Assembly: GCA_963082975.1 (NCBI GenBank)
Contig: OY720345.1
Span: 5,978,491-6,042,490 of the forward strand
Source of the DNA: Labia minor
Taxonomy: Eukaryota; Arthropoda; Insecta; Dermaptera; Spongiphoridae
Length of the DNA stretch: 64,000 nucleotides
Reading direction: 5' to 3'
Numbering within the stretch: the stretch's first letter is position 1; the number at the start of each line of letters is the position of its first letter. The translations under genes and the position numbers were made by a program. The notes below the pieces were generated by a model that worked only from the letters and a program-made list of their open reading frames with translations, was not told the origin of the DNA and ran no database searches. Below, in pieces: positions 23,801-35,830 of the stretch.

Positions 23801-24117
23801 TGGAAGAAAAAAATATGTATCCTTCTTTACAGAGTTACAAAAAAAAAAAAAAAGGATGCTCCAAAATAAAAATAAAAATATAATAAAAATAATTACCAGA
23901 AAAAAGAGTTTTAACTTACTGGTGGTAAATAATAATTTTTAAAATTAGTGTCGTTTAATTATAAAAAAAAGCATTTCAAATAATATTTTGACATAACTGA
24001 AACTGACAAACAAGAAAATTAATCTATTATACGTATGAATTAAAAAAAAAGTTAGTTAATAATAGTTATTATACTTACAATTAGAACAATCTTTGATTAC
24101 TCTATTTATTTCTAAAG

Positions 24118-24556
24118 GCATGTCACGTGTTGGCGCGTGATTTGCAGTATTAAAAAATTAATTCCGGTACTTTCAGCGATTCAATCAAGCTGAAATTCTA
24201 TATATAGCAGTTTTATACAATTTTTAATCATGTGGAAAAACTATCAAGCAAATATCTTTATTTTTACGGGCACTTTAGAGGAAAAAAAATCTAAACGTTG
24301 TATGTAATGACTCTCTTTCGGTTGAGCTACAATTCTCAAAATATGATAGAAAACTACGTATTTTGAATAATGCCTATGTACCAAATTTTATGATTCTAGC
24401 TCAAACCGTTTTTGAGTAATCTTGTCTACATATATACACAGACATTTTTCTCAACCTTAGTGAAAATGATTCAGGAACCTTCAAAACGTATAAAAACATC
24501 AAAATCTCAATATAGAAAATTTTCGTGAGTGCAATACTATCTCTGGCGAGATAGTA
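24118..24556 (-). mobile_element. Helentron/DINE-like repeat, copy 3 (5' part complete)
   Basis: On the - strand it opens with ACTATCTCGCCAGAGATAGT, a perfect 8-bp stem with a GCCA loop, and runs to the CACGCGCCAACACGTGAC block, where it stops abruptly. The AT-rich tail and 3' hairpin are missing. Confidence 0.72.
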
Positions 24557-24879
24557 AAAATACAAAATACATTACTTATGAAAAATACATATAAAAAATG
24601 TAAACTTAGTGATTATTTATTGATATTCTCTTGGATATCAACAAATATGAATTCAATTTAATAATGTTATAGAGAATGTTCTTGTGTTTGTTATTCGTAT
24701 TCAATTTTTCAAGTTTAAACCTTAATTATTTTCTATTTTTCTACAAAATGACGATTAATAATAAGATAAAGATATTTATACTTATATATACGCGTTTATA
24801 TACGATAAAAATAAAACATTTAAAGAATATATATTATGTATATTTATATTCGAGTAGAAATCTCTCTTTTTGGTAAGTA

Positions 24880-25200
24880 AAATGTATCAATGGAATTGAA
24901 TTGTCACCTAAAACGTTAAGACAACTCACCAAAGGCACATAAGACTTATCACCTCTAAGCCCCTCCCAAAATGGTATTGAATAGTGAAGCATTCAACTGA
25001 AGATGGGTGAAGGGGACGGTGGGAAGGGTGATGGAGAGGGATGGGAAAATCTTTTGTGTCAAACTTGTGCCTTGTGGTTACACAAATTGCTTTAAAACGC
25101 AACTAGATCAGCTTTCCTGAGGATTCCCCCAACTAAAACTTTAATTAGCGTACCTTTTGTTATATGATAAGACAAGAAGCGGGGAAGGAATGTTATTGTT
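24880..25200. promoter_or_regulatory. Unique island of higher complexity
   Basis: Non-repetitive sequence with a G-rich stretch (GGGTGAAGGGGACGGTGGGA, 25005-25024) between AT-rich flanks. No splice pair or domain-bearing frame. Could be regulatory or a non-coding exon; evidence is composition only. Confidence 0.22.
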
Positions 25201-25485
25201 TTTTTGTTTTTTTTGTTTTTTTTTTATATTGTTTTTCAAAAACTTACAACTCCTAGATAGTAGATACGAGTTTATATTAAAGTTTTAGATAACAACTTTC
25301 ATGATTCAATTACATTTCATACATATTATGTATTACATATTAAACGTTAATTAATCAAGTTTTTATTATTATTAATATTATTATTTTAAAAGGATTACTC
25401 AAATTAATTATATATTTAAAAAAAAATATTATAATAAAATTAAAGTTTTTTTTAAAAAAAAGTTTAAATTATTTATTATATCTTT

Positions 25486-26033
25486 TTACTATCTCGCAGG
25501 GTCCCTCAGTCATTTTCACTAAGGTTGAGAAAAATGTCTGTCTGTCTCTCTCTTTGTGTGTGTATGTAAACAAGATTACGCAAAAACAGTTTAAACTAGA
25601 ATAATAAAATTTGGTACACGGGCATTTATTCAAAATTCGTAGATTTCTACCAACTTTTGAGAAATGTAGCTCTTTCATTACCTGCCACGTTTTCATTTTT
25701 TTTTTTCCTCTAAAGTGACCATAAAAATAAAAATATATGTTTGATAATTTTTCACATGATTAATAATTGTATAAAACTGCTATATATAGAATTTCAGCTT
25801 GATTGAATCGCTGAAAGTACCAGAATTAATTTTTTTAACACTGCAAATCTCACGCGCCAACACGTGACGTGGTGCCATCAACAAAGAGCCAAACATGCGC
25901 TGGTTTAATAAATATTATTTATTAATTTTAATTTAAAATTTATAATTAATTAAATTATATTTAAATATAATATATTATATTATTTAATCCAATTTAAATT
26001 TGCGAGATAGTCGAGTTGAGACACTCCAGCTTA
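25486..26033 (+). mobile_element. Helentron/DINE-like repeat, copy 4
   Basis: Starts ACTATCTCGC, jumps (internal deletion of about 60 bp relative to copy 1) to TCATTTTCACTAAGGTTGAG, then is nearly complete to GCGAGATAGTCGAGTTGAGA and the CACTCCAGCTTA end. Confidence 0.75.
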
Positions 26034-26639
26034 TTTTTATATGTATATTACTAAATAATATTCGTATATAAGTATAAAATTAAACATAAAGAGGTTGTGA
26101 AAGCAAAAAATTATATATATATGGTGTATATATACGAGTATTTTATTAAAATATAAAACTAGGAATAGAGAAAGAAGGAAGATTTGACACAAGAGAGTAA
26201 AGTAAAATAAACTGCTCTAAATTGAACTTCTCTCTTGCTGAGAACTAAAATGAAATACTAATTCATTTGCCAAGTGAAATGATTAATCACCCATCACAAA
26301 AGTTAAATAAAATATAGGATTATATCATAGTTTAGTCTAATATCTCATATTACAGAGTTGTTGGGATGTTTAAAGAAAATTAACGAGAATCAATAAAGAA
26401 ATTAAAAATATGAGCCAGTGTGGCCAGATTCAGAACCGATCGATGATTTCAAATAAATTAATTTCCAAACAACATTAAATATATTTAAAGTATCAAAAAA
26501 AATAAAAATATTTTTAAAATTTGAATTAAAATGACTAAATTAATATAATATATTATTATAATATTATCTTAGTTTTTATTTTTAGTTTAATTAATCAACT
26601 ATTTATCATTACTATATTTTAAGTGAAATATTTTCAGAC

Positions 26640-26880
26640 AATGAATAATTAAGTAAAAATATACCAAATTTTATCAAAATATGTTGAGTCTTTATAGCTA
26701 TACACGTCTATAGGGGCACACAATGAACGGACAGACGAACAGACATGATGCTAAAAATACATTTTTCTGTTAACAAAATGCGTGATTGGTGGAAATTTGT
26801 AAAAATCTCCACATGTGGAATGTGATGTGAAAACAATACCTTGCCTTCCCTATCGTCGGTCGGTAAAAAGGACCTTTTAT
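26640..26880 (+). repeat. Old mobile-element fragment with GGACAGACGAACAGACAT phrase
   Basis: The phrase order (a CAAATTTTATCAAAATATGT word, then ACGGACAGACGAACAGACAT, then TGTGATGTGAAAACAATACC) is typical of decayed arthropod repeats. A similar GACAGACAGACAG phrase occurs near 61365. Class unknown. Confidence 0.35.
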
Positions 26881-27689
26881 TTGGAAATTTAATTTTTTAT
26901 CTATTTATAATTTTTCTATAAGATTATGTGAAAATATTTTCATTGAAAGAATATTTAGAATGTCAAAATTTACAAATTTTATAAATAAAAAATATTTTAA
27001 TATGGATAGGATAAGAAAAATGATATTAAATCAAATAATATTTATTTATTAGTGAAGAAAATGGAGAGAAGAATAAGATTTTTTCGGCAAAGCGAATTTT
27101 CAACTTTATTTTAATAACACCAGATGAGAAAACAAAAATACTACAAAAAATTTTTTTATTAAATTAATTTAAATTCTTTCATATTAAAATAAAATTTATA
27201 ATATTTATATTTGTTGTTTTTTTTTATTTATATTATATATAAAATAATATATATTATTATTATTATATTTCTATTATAGTTTGTAAAAAGTTTTGAAGGT
27301 CTTTAGTTTTTTTTTTTTTTTTTTTTGGCACTCAATATTTGAAATGCAGAGCATTGACTCGACAGCAAAATATTTTCTGATTTACGGTCCATTAGGAAAG
27401 AATGAAAGGGAAACACACTTGCAAAGTTTATTGGGTAGATAGATTAAAAAAAAAAAGATTTTTACCAAGAAAAAATAAATTCATTATATCAATTTTCATT
27501 TAATTTTTTATTGATATTTTGAAAAAATATCTTTTGAATAGTTAAAATTTAAATTTTTATGATTTTGATAAATCACACATACAAAAGCAATAATTTATAC
27601 ATTAAAACGGTAATCTTTCTAAAATTAAAAATTTAATAACTGTATATAATGTATAATTTAGTGGAAATTAGCAAACACATTAATATATC

Positions 27690-28620
27690 TATCTATGGCT
27701 CTACGGAATTCGAAAGTTTTTGGTTGCAGCAACCACATTCCTCCAACTATCCCTATCCAACTTCTATATTTTCTCCCATCTCTCTTATGTCCCTTTCTAT
27801 ATTATCAACCCACAGCGTCCATGGTCTTCCAAACGAACGTTTCCCAATCCCAACGTCTCCCCACCAATATCTTTTTCGCCATTCTTTCCTCTCCCATTCT
27901 AGCCACGTGCCCTATCCATCAATTTTATAATCCTAACTATGTCTCGAGATGCATAGAGGTTATGCATTTTCTCGTTATACAGTCTCCGTCATTCATCGGT
28001 GACAGCATCTATTTATTATATCCCATAAATACTGCAATGAATCTTACTCTCAAATACTCTCGTCTTCCAGGGTCATAGATCATGCCTCACCTCCATATAA
28101 TACAACCGGAAAATAATTGTAAAATGTATATTTCAATTGATAATAATTTTGACGAGATAAGCCCCTTTACTTCATGATAACAGGCATTACCCGATTGCAA
28201 TCTCGATTTAAATTCTTCTTGAATATTATTATCTTAGTTTTTAAATTTTTCTACATTTTGTATGTTAAGATTTTGTGTTTTAATACTGTTCCACTCTGTT
28301 GCTAAATATTTTCAATCGCCACCTCTTTTCCTGATTCGATTAATTTTTCTACGCTTCTATCTTTAATTCCAATTGCCGAATCTCCTATTATATTTAAAGC
28401 GTCCGCGTAACCTAATACTTGAATATTTTTATTTAATTGGATTCCGTTTGATTTTTCACCAATTTTTCTAATCACATATTCCATTATCAAATTAAATAAA
28501 ATTGGTATTGATAGTGACTCATCATATTTTAACGCGTTCCAAATTTCGAAAGTTTCTGATAATTGATTTCCGCATCGTACTATTCCTTTACTTCTTTCTC
28601 ATTATGAATCTTAAACGAGT
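27690..28620 (-). mobile_element. LINE fragment: RT active-site region and C-terminal domain
   Basis: On the - strand the upstream part (28302-28490) reads EYVIRKIGEK and then QVLGYADALNIIG, aligning with the RT core E.VIRKI..n.GI.LN and the catalytic YADD box. Here the second Asp of YADD is Ala. About 300 bp further on, frames in the lower half give IGHVARMGEERMAKKIL, GRPWTLWVDNIERDI and WRNVVAATK. These match the C-terminal GHV.RM....KkiL...GRP..RW.Dni..D motif order of arthropod non-LTR elements. Several frame shifts and stops are present. It is an inactive 5'-truncated copy of the same type of element as 19470 and 33430. Confidence 0.8.
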
Positions 28621-28899
28621 GTTGTTCTAAGATTTTCTAAGAGATTCTTGAGATATTTCTTTTGAATGAATAGATAAAAATAGATAGATAGATAGATTGA
28701 AGAAAGTTATAAATAAAGAAAATTATAAATAATAATTTTTCATTTTTAGATCTTAAATAATTAAAATAGTTTGGAAATTATAGTTTTAGAAAATAAAAGA
28801 TGGGTCACAGTGAATGAATAAAATTTCTTTCGTAAAGTGTAATTAAGTATATACATGTATATAAAATTTAAAATCATTTGAAAACTATTTCGTTATGCA

Positions 28900-29030
28900 T
28901 GAAAATGGAATAGAATGGTCTCTATAAAATCTTTTATGACCAATCAGTGTGTCTGGACACCTTTCTACCATTTGCATTTGCATGAGTTGATTGGGTTCCA
29001 CTCTTGGTTCAAACAAAATTTTACTTTTAG
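28900..29030. promoter_or_regulatory. Unique patch with two overlapping POU octamers and CCAAT
   Basis: Two perfect octamers ATTTGCAT overlap by two bases (28970-28977 and 28976-28983), 30 bp after a GACCAATCAG CCAAT box (around 28938-28947). Flanks are AT-rich, and no other copy is seen. Octamers are bound by POU-domain factors; a regulatory element is inferred. Confidence 0.35.
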
Positions 29031-29914
29031 AACTTTATCTTATCTCTGATTACTCTGGTTTTTATAGGTAAATAAACCAAACAAAAGTTTATATTCTATA
29101 TTCTTGTTTATTTTATTCTATTTAAATTATATACTTATACTTACGTGTATATTAAATTTTAATAATAAATTGAATTTTTGTTTTCTTTTTTAAAGGGGGA
29201 AAATATTTGAATTAAAGATTCATTAAGTAATTACTACTTACTAGAATATAATAATAAATAATTTCAATTAATAAATTACTTATAAGAGTTTTGAGCAGCT
29301 AATATTATTAATAATAATTAATAATATTTATTTGTATAATAAGTTATATAATAAGTAATATTTTCTTTTCTTTTCATTTATCATAATTGAATTAAAAATG
29401 TTATCTAAATTAATTTAAATTATTTATTATATTATTTAAAAATTATGAGAGATAATTGAAATCAAAACAAATAGTAATTTATAATAATATTAAATTTTTA
29501 ATTCTTTCTAATTTTATTAAAGAGAGAGATTTTCAAATTATTTTATCATTCAATTTTAAAGTTATATTATAGGGTAGGGATAATACGTTTCTCCCCATTT
29601 TCTATAATATAAAATTATTTTATTCAATAGTAATGATAGTCAGTTATTAAGTATTTTAAAGTACATTAAACTTGAAAAATCGAAAATCTTTGTTTTTTAC
29701 TTTTTATCTTAATCACATATTTGTAAAACTTTTTATAATAATTTTTTTGTTTTAATCTGTTTAAATCAAAGCAATTGCGTTTTCCTCCCATCTCCACCCC
29801 CCCCCCCCTCCTCGCTTCATTACATTTCACAATAAAACTGAAACATCTAATTATATAGATTGTTATTTTAAAAATATTATAATTTTAATATATATATATA
29901 TTGCAATTTCAAAC
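29031..29914. other. AT-rich DNA, no gene seen
   Basis: A/T-rich with one CCACCCCCCCCCCTCC homopolymer patch near 29795-29812. Nothing else recognised. Confidence 0.6.
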
Positions 29915-29922
29915 ATTTAGAA

Positions 29923-30180
29923 CAGAAGTGTGCAAAAGCTGGCCCGCGGGCCGGATCCCACTCTTTTGCTTATTTTATCCGGTCCGCCGGCCCGTTGAAA
30001 ATGTTTGGCTCTTATTTCAATCTTTCATTCATTCAATAATTCAATATGGCTCTAAAAAAAAGGTAATTTTTTATTTTACAAATGTCCCGGTTTGGTATTT
30101 TTGAAATATGGTCCTCCGGCCCGGGACACATTTTGAAAATTTCATTTTGGCTCGCGCTTAAAAGTATTTGTCCACGACTG
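29923..30180. mobile_element. hAT MITE with perfect 8-bp target duplication
   Basis: Ends CAGAAGTGTGCAAA and TTTGTCCACGACTG form a CAGnnGTGnnCAAA terminal inverted repeat of hAT type. The exact 8-bp direct repeat ATTTAGAA flanks it (29915-29922 and 30181-30188). Length 258 bp, GC-rich ends (GGCCCGCGGGCC), no transposase. Confidence 0.88.
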
Positions 30181-30189
30181 ATTTAGAAT

Positions 30190-30808
30190 ATATATCAAAT
30201 TTATATTTTATAACGTTTTTCTTAACTTTACTTGGCGTCTGTCTCTCTGTCTGTCTGTTCGCTCTTTTGACAAATTGTAATCGATTTTTCATCGCCTTTT
30301 TTTTATTATTTATACTACAATATACATATTTCCTCTTGTCTAAATGAAAAGATTAATTAACAAAGTAATATTAGTACATATTTAATAAAGATAAAAACAA
30401 AAAATCCTTAAAACATGGATTATATGATTTTTATTAAATATTCAAACCAGATTTTTTTTTTATTTTTATCAATTTTGACGTTTCTATCTATCTATCTAGA
30501 TAGAAAATCTTAAAAAGATTTGTATATATATATACATAGGTATATTTCAGCAGCAAAAGATCAACGGAGATTGTAAATATGAGACGTTAAGTATGTTGAG
30601 AGCATTATTGAATATATATTTCGTCCCATCTCTTTCAATCAAAATGATTGACAGTATTGACATTTTAAAGACATTTTATTTTCAAATCTTTTGGAATATT
30701 TTTGAATGAATTCTTACCATCAAAATAATAAAATATTTATATTATATTATATATACCTTTATAATAGCAAAATTAAATTTTAATTTTGAATATTTATTTT
30801 ATTTAAAA

Positions 30809-30844
<36 letters not shown>

Positions 30845-31599
30845 AAGCTATGCTTGCTGCGACATCTTCATTATATCTAAGACACTAATTTTCAATGTAA
30901 CTAAAAATAAGTTTTTCTTAATAAAATTATAATTATATTTATGATTGGATATTTAACTTTATATTGTGTAAATAATGTAAACTACTATTTAATTAACGAA
31001 TAATTTAATTCTTTTAACAGAGATTTATTTGTAATTTAAATATTCTTAATTAATGTAAATAATGTTTAATAATTTTAATATATTTTGTATATTCTTTTAA
31101 CAGAATAAAATTTCGAAAAATAAAACATCTTTACATATATATAAATATTTAAATGTATTTCATTTATTATATCTCTACTAACTATATTTTATTTATTAAA
31201 ATATATGAATAATACCTACTTATATATTTTCATTTATGATATTAAATATATTATTTATTACAAAAAACAAAACAAAAAAATATTCAAAAATTTATATTTA
31301 AATTTAATTTAATTTAAAGTAATTCAGATTTATTCCATATATTTATATTTTTTTTTTTTATTTTCATTTAAATTTATTAAAGATATCAAATATTTTATTT
31401 TGTTTTGATAATGAGATCATATTTAAAATTCTATAATTTAATAATAGTTAATATGTGTATGTGTGTGTGTAATGTAATGTTTCTATTCTTCAAATTACAC
31501 AAATAATTACTACTATTGGTTAGCTAATTGTGGAAACCATCATATTAAATAAAAATACCAATTGCTCTTTTTTTTCTTTTCTTTATGCTATCTTTATCC
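30190..31599. other. AT-rich DNA with TATC and TA microsatellites
   Basis: Includes a TATC/TAGA palindromic array near 30485-30502 and a TA array at 30811-30841. No gene seen. Confidence 0.6.
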
Positions 31600-31830
31600 T
31601 TCTTCAATTCAATTGTGGAAAAATCTTTAATCTCTTTGCCCGTTCCAGCACGAATAATACCCCGGGTGGAGGTGGAGGTGGAGGTGGGGGGGGGGGGCAT
31701 TTGTCTCCGAACAGGAAGGCGGGTTATTGAGTTCTAAGTGGCTTATAGATTCAATTTGCCGCCCATCTCAGCTCAGCTCCATTGGCTTGATGGATGGTCA
31801 AATCCGCTCAGACACACACTTATATTATCA
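31600..31830. other. Moderate-GC patch with GGT repeats and a 12-G run
   Basis: GGTGGAGGTGGAGGTGGAGG is followed by an unbroken run of 12 G (31686-31697), then about 130 bp of balanced sequence. Different frames are open before and after the G run, so slippage-prone coding is conceivable. However, there is no convincing splice donor, start context or domain; I do not call a gene. A regulatory or formerly coding patch is possible. Confidence 0.3.
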
Positions 31831-32009
31831 AAGGGCATTAATTTCTTTTTTATACATATATGTAGTATACATTACTTATATCATAATTGACTTAAAAAAA
31901 AAAAGAAATAATATTTTTTTTTTGTTTTTAATAAATATATGTACTTATTTACTAAGTTAGGAATGGATTACTCTCTTTGATTATTTATTTATTTGATTAT
32001 TATTGGATG

Positions 32010-32264
32010 AGAGGCTAGCCTCCTGTCTCACATTCACATGGTCCCGGGTTCAAGTCCCGGGCCTGGCAATTTTCTATGGGACGGAGTCAACTCAGCTTGC
32101 GGGATCAAAATTGGGAAAGCTATTTGATAGCGCCTCCAATCAAGAAAATCAAGATAAAGGTCGAGAGGACCCGTTCTACTGATCATAGGACACCTCATTG
32201 ATATAACCGACTTGATAGGTGTTGTCCTTGCGTAGGACGTATAAAAGTCTGAGGTTTTTTTTTT
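32010..32264 (+). mobile_element. SINE family B, near-complete copy
   Basis: Contains the T-arm/B box (GGTCCCGGGTTCAAGTCCC at 32040-32058), the body and the GTCCTTGCGTAGGAC hairpin, and ends in a T-rich tail that merges with ATTT repeats. Relative to the copy at 1747 it lacks about 20 bp just after the tRNA-like head. Target duplications cannot be told from the flanking ATTT runs. Confidence 0.8.
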
Positions 32265-32689
32265 ATTTATTTATTTTATTGAAATATGAAATTTCAGAAG
32301 TAAAATATATTTTATATTTTATTATATTATATATTTTATTTATAATTAATCAAATATATTCAATCTGTACCAATTATAATTGTGTAAATATTTGTCCAAT
32401 TTAATTGGAGAAATTGACATTTCTGATAGTGTAGGTAGTTAGTGAGAATGAGTGATTACTGGAATTAGTATTCTAGTAGTAGTAATCTTAAATAGATCAA
32501 ATTATCTGTTGCTCTACTCTACTATATGTTATAAATCAATAATAAAAATTAAATCTAATTCACATAGTAGATATTTTTTTGTATTTTTTTATTTGTTTTT
32601 TTTTCGTTAAAAATTAATTAATATTAATTTATAAGATGTATTATATTATTTGAATTATTTTCTATAATATCTATATTGGTATATAAAAA

Positions 32690-33240
32690 AAAATGGTTTT
32701 TGTCTGCATATTGGTCAAAATTTAAAATTTTTTTGGAAAATTGGGACATTATAGACACAAAATTAGCTGAACCGATTTCTATATGAAATTACTAAATAAT
32801 TGTCTTATATACCTGTACTATTTATTTCTTTTTATGTTTATTATGTTTAATAAATTCTATTTTATGATGTGATATTATGTAATAAAAATAATATCAATAT
32901 TAATATTAAATTATATATAAATTTAAAAATTATAATATTTTAAAATTTGTATATTTAATTATAATATTATAATTGAGGTATTTTTGAGAATATTTAAAAT
33001 AAATGTATGAATGTATGTATATAATGATATTGATTTATAAAAAATAAATTGGTTAATGTATTGGTCTGGGGGAGGGGGGGGGAAGAGAGGAGACAATTTA
33101 TAAGTTTCTTCTAATTTTAAGAGAATATCAATGCAGATAAAGGCCAAATCGTGGAGAACAAATCTAATCTCGCTAAGAACATTTCTGTTATACATATACA
33201 AATTATTTAGAGTTTTGACAAAGACTATGTTTCATGACAG
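32690..33240 (+). repeat. Dispersed repeat G, second copy
   Basis: Corresponds in order to 17570-17660 and 18420-18960. It includes a GGGGGAGGGGGGGG run near 33070. No coding capacity; the 80-codon - strand frame at 32959-33201 is a chance frame through it. Confidence 0.4.
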
Positions 33241-33429
33241 TTTAAATTAAAATTATTATTGTTTGAGCGTGGCTGACATTTTGACATTTTTTTTTTTTTT
33301 TTTGGCAATTTAAAAACTTTTCACCTTTTCGTGTTATATAAAAAATTAATTATATTTAATATGTATTTGATTACTTTAATGCAATTTTCATATTATAATT
33401 AGATATTATATATATAGGAACGCCAGATC

Positions 33430-34100
33430 GTCTGCAAAAGTCAGACATGGAATTTCGAGTTGTTTTTTTTTTCTGAAAGAGGTGTGGGCTCAATTCCATT
33501 TGAAATTCTTTTAAAATTTCCATCAAGAATCTCACTCAACCTGGAAACAGTCTCTGCCAGTGTTACCGTTGATGAGACTTAATCTTTTCGAGTCAAGTCT
33601 TTGCTCTTTTAAGTTTTAGGTAATGAATTGGTTCCCTATTGGCTGCCTATAGAATCGTAAGCATTTATGAAGTCAACGAATATTCAAATGATGATTGGTT
33701 TTGCTTTGGACGCCATCGGTTTCGGAATCATTTTAAAATTGAAAATTTGTTCTACATATGAGCAGCATCCTGGACGAATCCTGCCTGATATTTCTCAAAT
33801 TACTTTTTCCAGTTGGTCTCAAACTCTTTTGAGTTAGCAAGCGCGGACAATTTTGTATCCTACAGTTCAATATTGTGTTACAATTATCTTCATTCTTTAT
33901 TCTTTCTGAACGTTAAATTTCTGGGATTATTATTATCTCCGTTATTTTCTGTCTACCTTAAATAGTCTGGAGAAATTACTTGTGTCATTGAATTGTTTAA
34001 TTGTTTTGATCTCTGCCTTTTGTTGTTTTTGATGCACTTTATTTCTATTCAAACTATCTTTGGATTGATTGGTTTCTTAATATGGAAATTCTCACAGATT
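33430..34100 (-). mobile_element. LINE fragment: N-terminal half of reverse transcriptase
   Basis: On the - strand, three blocks appear in the right order though in shifting frames: GYKIV near 33850 (the VYKI of the CNNYRGISLL..VYKIL motif); EKYQAGF near 33790 followed by EQIFNFK in another frame; and IFVDFINAYDSI near 33690 (the catalytic A..FVDFkKAYDsi motif). Downstream METVSRL-like words match the region before the GLRQGD motif. Multiple frame shifts make this an old dead copy, of the same type as 27690-28620 but covering the upstream half. Confidence 0.72.
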
Positions 34101-34193
34101 ACTCTAATAAATAAATAATTGGTCTTTAAAAAATATAAATTTTTTAGTGGAGAATACGTGTGATTGACAAAGCCTTAATATATATATATATAT

Positions 34194-34536
34194 ATTATTA
34201 TTACTATCAGATTTATCAGGGATATAATCACGTATTTTTGTGAGATTGTTTTGGGGCCATTTTCAAGAGATTATTTAGGTGGGAATATTTTTGGGATTCT
34301 GGTTCTTAGTCTGTGTGACCAAGGGTTAATATCGGGATTTTGGGTTGATAGGTTCCCGATATTAATCCAGAACCAGAATCCCAAAAATATTCCCACCTAA
34401 ATAATATCATTAAAATGGCGCCAAAATGGGTGCCGAAATGTCGAAAAAACAATCTCACAAAAATACGTGATTATATCAATCCCTGATAATTCTGATAGTA
34501 ATAATAACAATAACACTCACGGAAACCTAAACCAAC
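34194..34536. mobile_element. Penelope-like element ends in an inverted dimer
   Basis: The left arm (34194-34337) and right arm (34353-34536) are the same sequence in opposite orientation, with only about 15 bp between. The right arm keeps a CCCATTTTGGCGCCATTTT block (read on the -) that the left arm has largely lost. The same sequence occurs at 53074. The phrases GACATTTCGGCACCC and CAATCTCACAAAAATACGTG are typical of the C-terminal coding/3' end of arthropod Penelope-like elements, which are known to lie in inverted arrangements. The head-to-head junction is the notable point. Confidence 0.65.
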
Positions 34537-34689
34537 ATATATATAATCGTGTTATGTTTCAAGAGAGTAAATTCTTTTAGTTTTATATTTAGTTAAAATA
34601 TGATACTTATATCCTAACATTTATTTATTTATTTATTTATCTTTTAATTTTTTTTTATATTATAAAATTTCCTATTTTAGTTTGCATAT

Positions 34690-34732
<43 letters not shown>

Positions 34733-35414
34733 CGAAATTAATTATCTCATTTTACATAGCGCCTCTGTCAAGATGTTAATCTTTTCTATTATGCCCTTCC
34801 ACGTTGTATAGGATTAAAAACCTAATCTCGTATCTTGCAGCAGCTTATATTCCTCATCCAATCCCCGTAGGCTAGCGTCTGTCGCAATTCCATATTTTTT
34901 TTTTTTTTTTAAGGTTTTATAGATATTGCATTATTCTATCCCCTTATGTTACCAAAAACATTGAAGCATAAAAATCTTTTCAAATTACCTCATAATAAGT
35001 TTATATACATATATATAAGAGAGAAAGAGAGATAGAGAGAGAGAGAGATAAACTTCTCTTCTCTTCCTACTTACCTCTTCTGTTTTTTTTTTTTAACTAA
35101 GAAAAAGGACAAGATAATCAACGAGACAAATATTATGAACACTTGCCGTCTTGAGTTAATTTATTGGTATATTATTTTTTATGTTTAAAACTTAAATCTG
35201 TAAACAGACACATTCTTTAAAAATTTTTCTCCGTACTAACAATAAGAAGATGAGCAAATATCTTTTTCGAATTTTCCACTTCATAAAACTTTATAAAATA
35301 TGATACTTAAATATTAATAGTAGAATAGGATATGAAATTTTATAAAAATAAAAATATATAAAATTTTTTTGAAATAATATTTTTAGTTAGTAAAAGATAT
35401 GATTGTGTGTGTGT
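34537..35414. other. AT-rich DNA with TA and GA arrays
   Basis: TA array at 34694-34728 and GA array at 35020-35050; a short complex patch at 34755-34890. No gene seen. Confidence 0.55.
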
Positions 35415-35422
35415 GTTTATGT

Positions 35423-35822
35423 AAGTGCTTTCCAACCTGTGGGGCGCGCTCGTCTGGAGGGGCGCGAGAATGTTGTAAGGGGGCGCGATTATATTAAAAC
35501 AATTATTGTTAAGATTTTAAACAAATATCGATTTCGCTTAGTAATTGAAAAAGAATTAAGAAAAGCGATATCTTCAATAATTCCAATTTGTGCTAAAAAA
35601 ACAAGCTCAACCATCACATTGAATTATTATTATATATTCTATTTTTTTGCTTGTTATTACAATTAAAATTAGCTACTTTATCTTAAAACACTTAATTTTT
35701 TTATATATCTCAAATATTTGTTCATAATATGCTTTATTATTTTGTATCCCATTAAATATATAAATAAAATACTATAGTTTGTGAGGGGAGGGGGAAGAAT
35801 TGGAAGGTTGAAAACTACTGGG
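35423..35822. mobile_element. hAT MITE, about 400 bp
   Basis: Ends AAGTGCTTTCCAACCTGTGG and GGAAGGTTGAAAACTACTGG are imperfect inverted repeats of the hAT (CAGnGGTTTTCAACC) type. They are flanked by GTTTATGT and GTTTATAT (35415-35422, 35823-35830), an 8-bp duplication with one change. GGGGCGCGC words near both inner ends recur at 42070. An 87-codon frame inside has no transposase similarity. Confidence 0.72.
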
Positions 35823-35830
35823 GTTTATAT

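Noticed and set aside
27695-28078. 127-codon + strand frame
   Set aside because: Antisense shadow of the LINE C-terminal region, which reads on the - strand.
31530-31960. Gly-run frame and following 77-codon frame on the + strand
   Set aside because: The Gly run is a GGT/poly-G microsatellite; the frames are joined only if the G run slips; no splice sites or domain.
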